A model generated the notes under the pieces. The model saw only the letters and a program-made list of their open reading frames with translations. It was not told the origin of the DNA and made no database searches. Both the position numbers and the translations under genes were made by a program. Shown here one piece after another: positions 43,594 to 44,600 of a stretch of 44,600 nt of DNA. Origin of the DNA: Bacillota bacterium (GTDB taxonomy: Bacteria; Bacillota; Bacilli; Alicyclobacillales; SLC66); assembly GCA_021785975.1 (NCBI GenBank), contig JAJYOE010000011.1:1-44600 (forward strand), written 5' to 3'. Numbering within the stretch: the first letter of the stretch is position 1; the number at the start of each line of letters is the position of its first letter.

Positions 43594-44058
43594 TTAAGAA
43601 TGTCCTGTGATGATGTGCAAAAGATTCCCGAGTTGAGGCCCAGGCGGGAAAATAACAAACAGCAGCAAATACACAACAAGTCCAGTCACTGCAGAAACCA
43701 GCCACATAATAACCGTCCACGGTGCCACTTTTTTATGACGCTTAAACGCCTGCCTTAAAGCAAGTACGATGGTTACTACGCCAAAAACCGCTGCCACCGT
43801 CGCAAGCACCACGTGAATCTGCAAAAATACCTGATAGGGAGCGGCATAGGAATGGGGGCCTCCAAATGAAGTATCTCCGATCAACAGCGTGGACAAGGCA
43901 TAGCTCACAAAAAATGCAGCCCCAAGCGTCGCGGAAGATAACATGATCCTTCGATGCACAGGAATATTGCCCTTGCGTATATAATACCATCCTATTACTG
44001 CCAGTGTTGCGCTTGCAATCATGAACAATTCATTTAAGAGTGACCAAGCTGAAGCCAA
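43594..44058 (-). CDS. DUF420 membrane protein (CtaM/YozB-like)
   Basis: 154 residues with four or five hydrophobic helices and conserved His residues (KGNIPVHRRIML, QIHVVLA, LHIITGHS). DUF420 members such as CtaM of staphylococci support terminal oxidase maturation. TTG at 44058 has GAGGTG 6 nt upstream; the GTG at 44067 is itself part of that element. It overlaps the upstream membrane gene by about 25 bp. Confidence 0.82.
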   Translation of the reverse strand: MASAWSLLNELFMIASATLAVIGWYYIRKGNIPVHRRIMLSSATLGAAFFVSYALSTLLIGDTSFGGPHSYAAPYQVFLQIHVVLATVAAVFGVVTIVLALRQAFKRHKKVAPWTVIMWLVSAVTGLVVYLLLFVIFPPGPQLGNLLHIITGHS

Positions 44059-44600
44059 TGAGCCCACCTCTTTACAGTAGTCATCCTCTTGCCACTTATG
44101 GAAAACAGCACTAAACCAATTAACGGAATGGTGTTCAGATCAGTTCCATAACCACCAAGAAAACCAAAATCTTGTCCCATCCACCATATCATAAACAAGA
44201 ATAAATATAAAATTATATTTTCATAACTATATAGGTATTTTTTCATTATAAGGAGTCCAATCAAACATAACAGAAGAGTAACGATAATGTTCCAGACGAT
44301 AGGCTGATGAAACGCCGAAGTAGCGACCCATTCTATTTCCGATCGTATCCAGTCAGGTTGTGGCATTCCTGCACTTTTACCAAACACGCTCAATAAATTA
44401 TCGCTTTGCCAATATCCGCTGCTTGGCAACACCTCCCACAGAGCACCGATAAAAAAGTAGAGGGCTGTGCTGAATCGCAGGTATTTTGTAATTATCCCTG
44501 ATCGCCATACTGTTGGTTTGATCAACAATGCAAATGACAAGATGACATACAAGAGCGCAGAACCCGGACTGCCGCTTAGTAGTGAAGGTGAACCAGAAAA
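44034..44600 (-). CDS. membrane protein, 5' end outside the window
   Basis: At least 188 residues; the frame stays open to the window edge, so the start is not seen. Four to five hydrophobic helices; the segment WWMGQDFGFLGGYGTDLNT near the C-terminus is the most distinctive part. I do not recognise the family with certainty. It ends inside the DUF420 gene, which suggests a joint transcript with the respiration-related gene. Confidence 0.65.
   Translation of the reverse strand, partial: FSGSPSLLSGSPGSALLYVILSFALLIKPTVWRSGIITKYLRFSTALYFFIGALWEVLPSSGYWQSDNLLSVFGKSAGMPQPDWIRSEIEWVATSAFHQPIVWNIIVTLLLCLIGLLIMKKYLYSYENIILYLFLFMIWWMGQDFGFLGGYGTDLNTIPLIGLVLFSISGKRMTTVKRWAHWLQLGHS

Overview
The window looks like a chromosomal segment of a Gram-positive bacterium of the order Bacillales, probably an Alicyclobacillaceae-like lineage. 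The evidence is several families typical of that order: a SAM-I (S-box) riboswitch on methionine genes, a chorismate mutase/DAHP synthase fusion, bacterial nitric oxide synthase, a BmrCD-type heterodimeric exporter, YuiB/YuiH/YutF/YerD-like proteins, strong GGAGG ribosome binding sites and many TTG/GTG starts. The genus is inference. It is housekeeping and physiology DNA. I saw no phage, transposase, CRISPR array, tRNA or rRNA.

Layout. Positions 1-1975 (minus) hold the cytochrome b and flavoprotein subunits of a succinate/menaquinone oxidoreductase that looks epsilonproteobacterial (Wolinella QFR) in type. Positions 2219-4928 (minus) hold promoter, SAM riboswitch, metX and hom. Positions 4942-8915 (minus) hold uvrC, a stomatin-like SPFH protein and NfeD, then pspA behind its own terminator. 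Positions 9101-13221 (minus) hold the phosphate transporter in the unusual order pstB-pstS-pstC-pstA, with PhoP-box-like repeats before both pstB and pstS. Positions 13329-15620 (minus) hold hisC and a DAHP synthase. Positions 15704-24794 (plus) hold ilvA, a large FtsA-like protein, a TetR regulator, a lytic transglycosylase and two ABC half-exporters.

Positions 24791-29492 (minus) hold a 2Fe-2S ferredoxin, a CNNM/CorC-type protein, and a lipid catabolism unit (enoyl-CoA hydratase, acyl-CoA ligase, YuiB-like protein) under a perfect TetR-type palindrome. Positions 29520-32187 (minus) hold a probable operon: Fe-S PD-(D/E)XK nuclease, YuiH-like molybdopterin oxidoreductase, orphan PxpC/KipA-like protein and a small membrane protein. 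An unrecognised Cys-rich 218-residue protein is divergent from it. Positions 33158-34216 hold nos, followed by a decayed YdeI-family pseudogene. Positions 34663-38476 hold nrdR-nrdJ with two NrdR boxes exactly 42 bp apart. Then come a HAD phosphatase, a cobalamin adenosyltransferase (which makes the NrdJ cofactor), an MBL hydrolase, a NUDIX hydrolase, a YerD-like FMN protein and three membrane proteins, the last cut by the window edge.

Most interesting: the QFR-type complex, the six-repeat Pho-box array and non-lipoprotein PstS, the FtsA-like protein with C-terminal repeats overlapping tetR, the terminator hairpin whose 3' arm is also the ribosome binding site of the YerD-like gene, and the uncharacterised nuclease/CxxC-protein divergon. 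I found no clearly new defence or mobile system.
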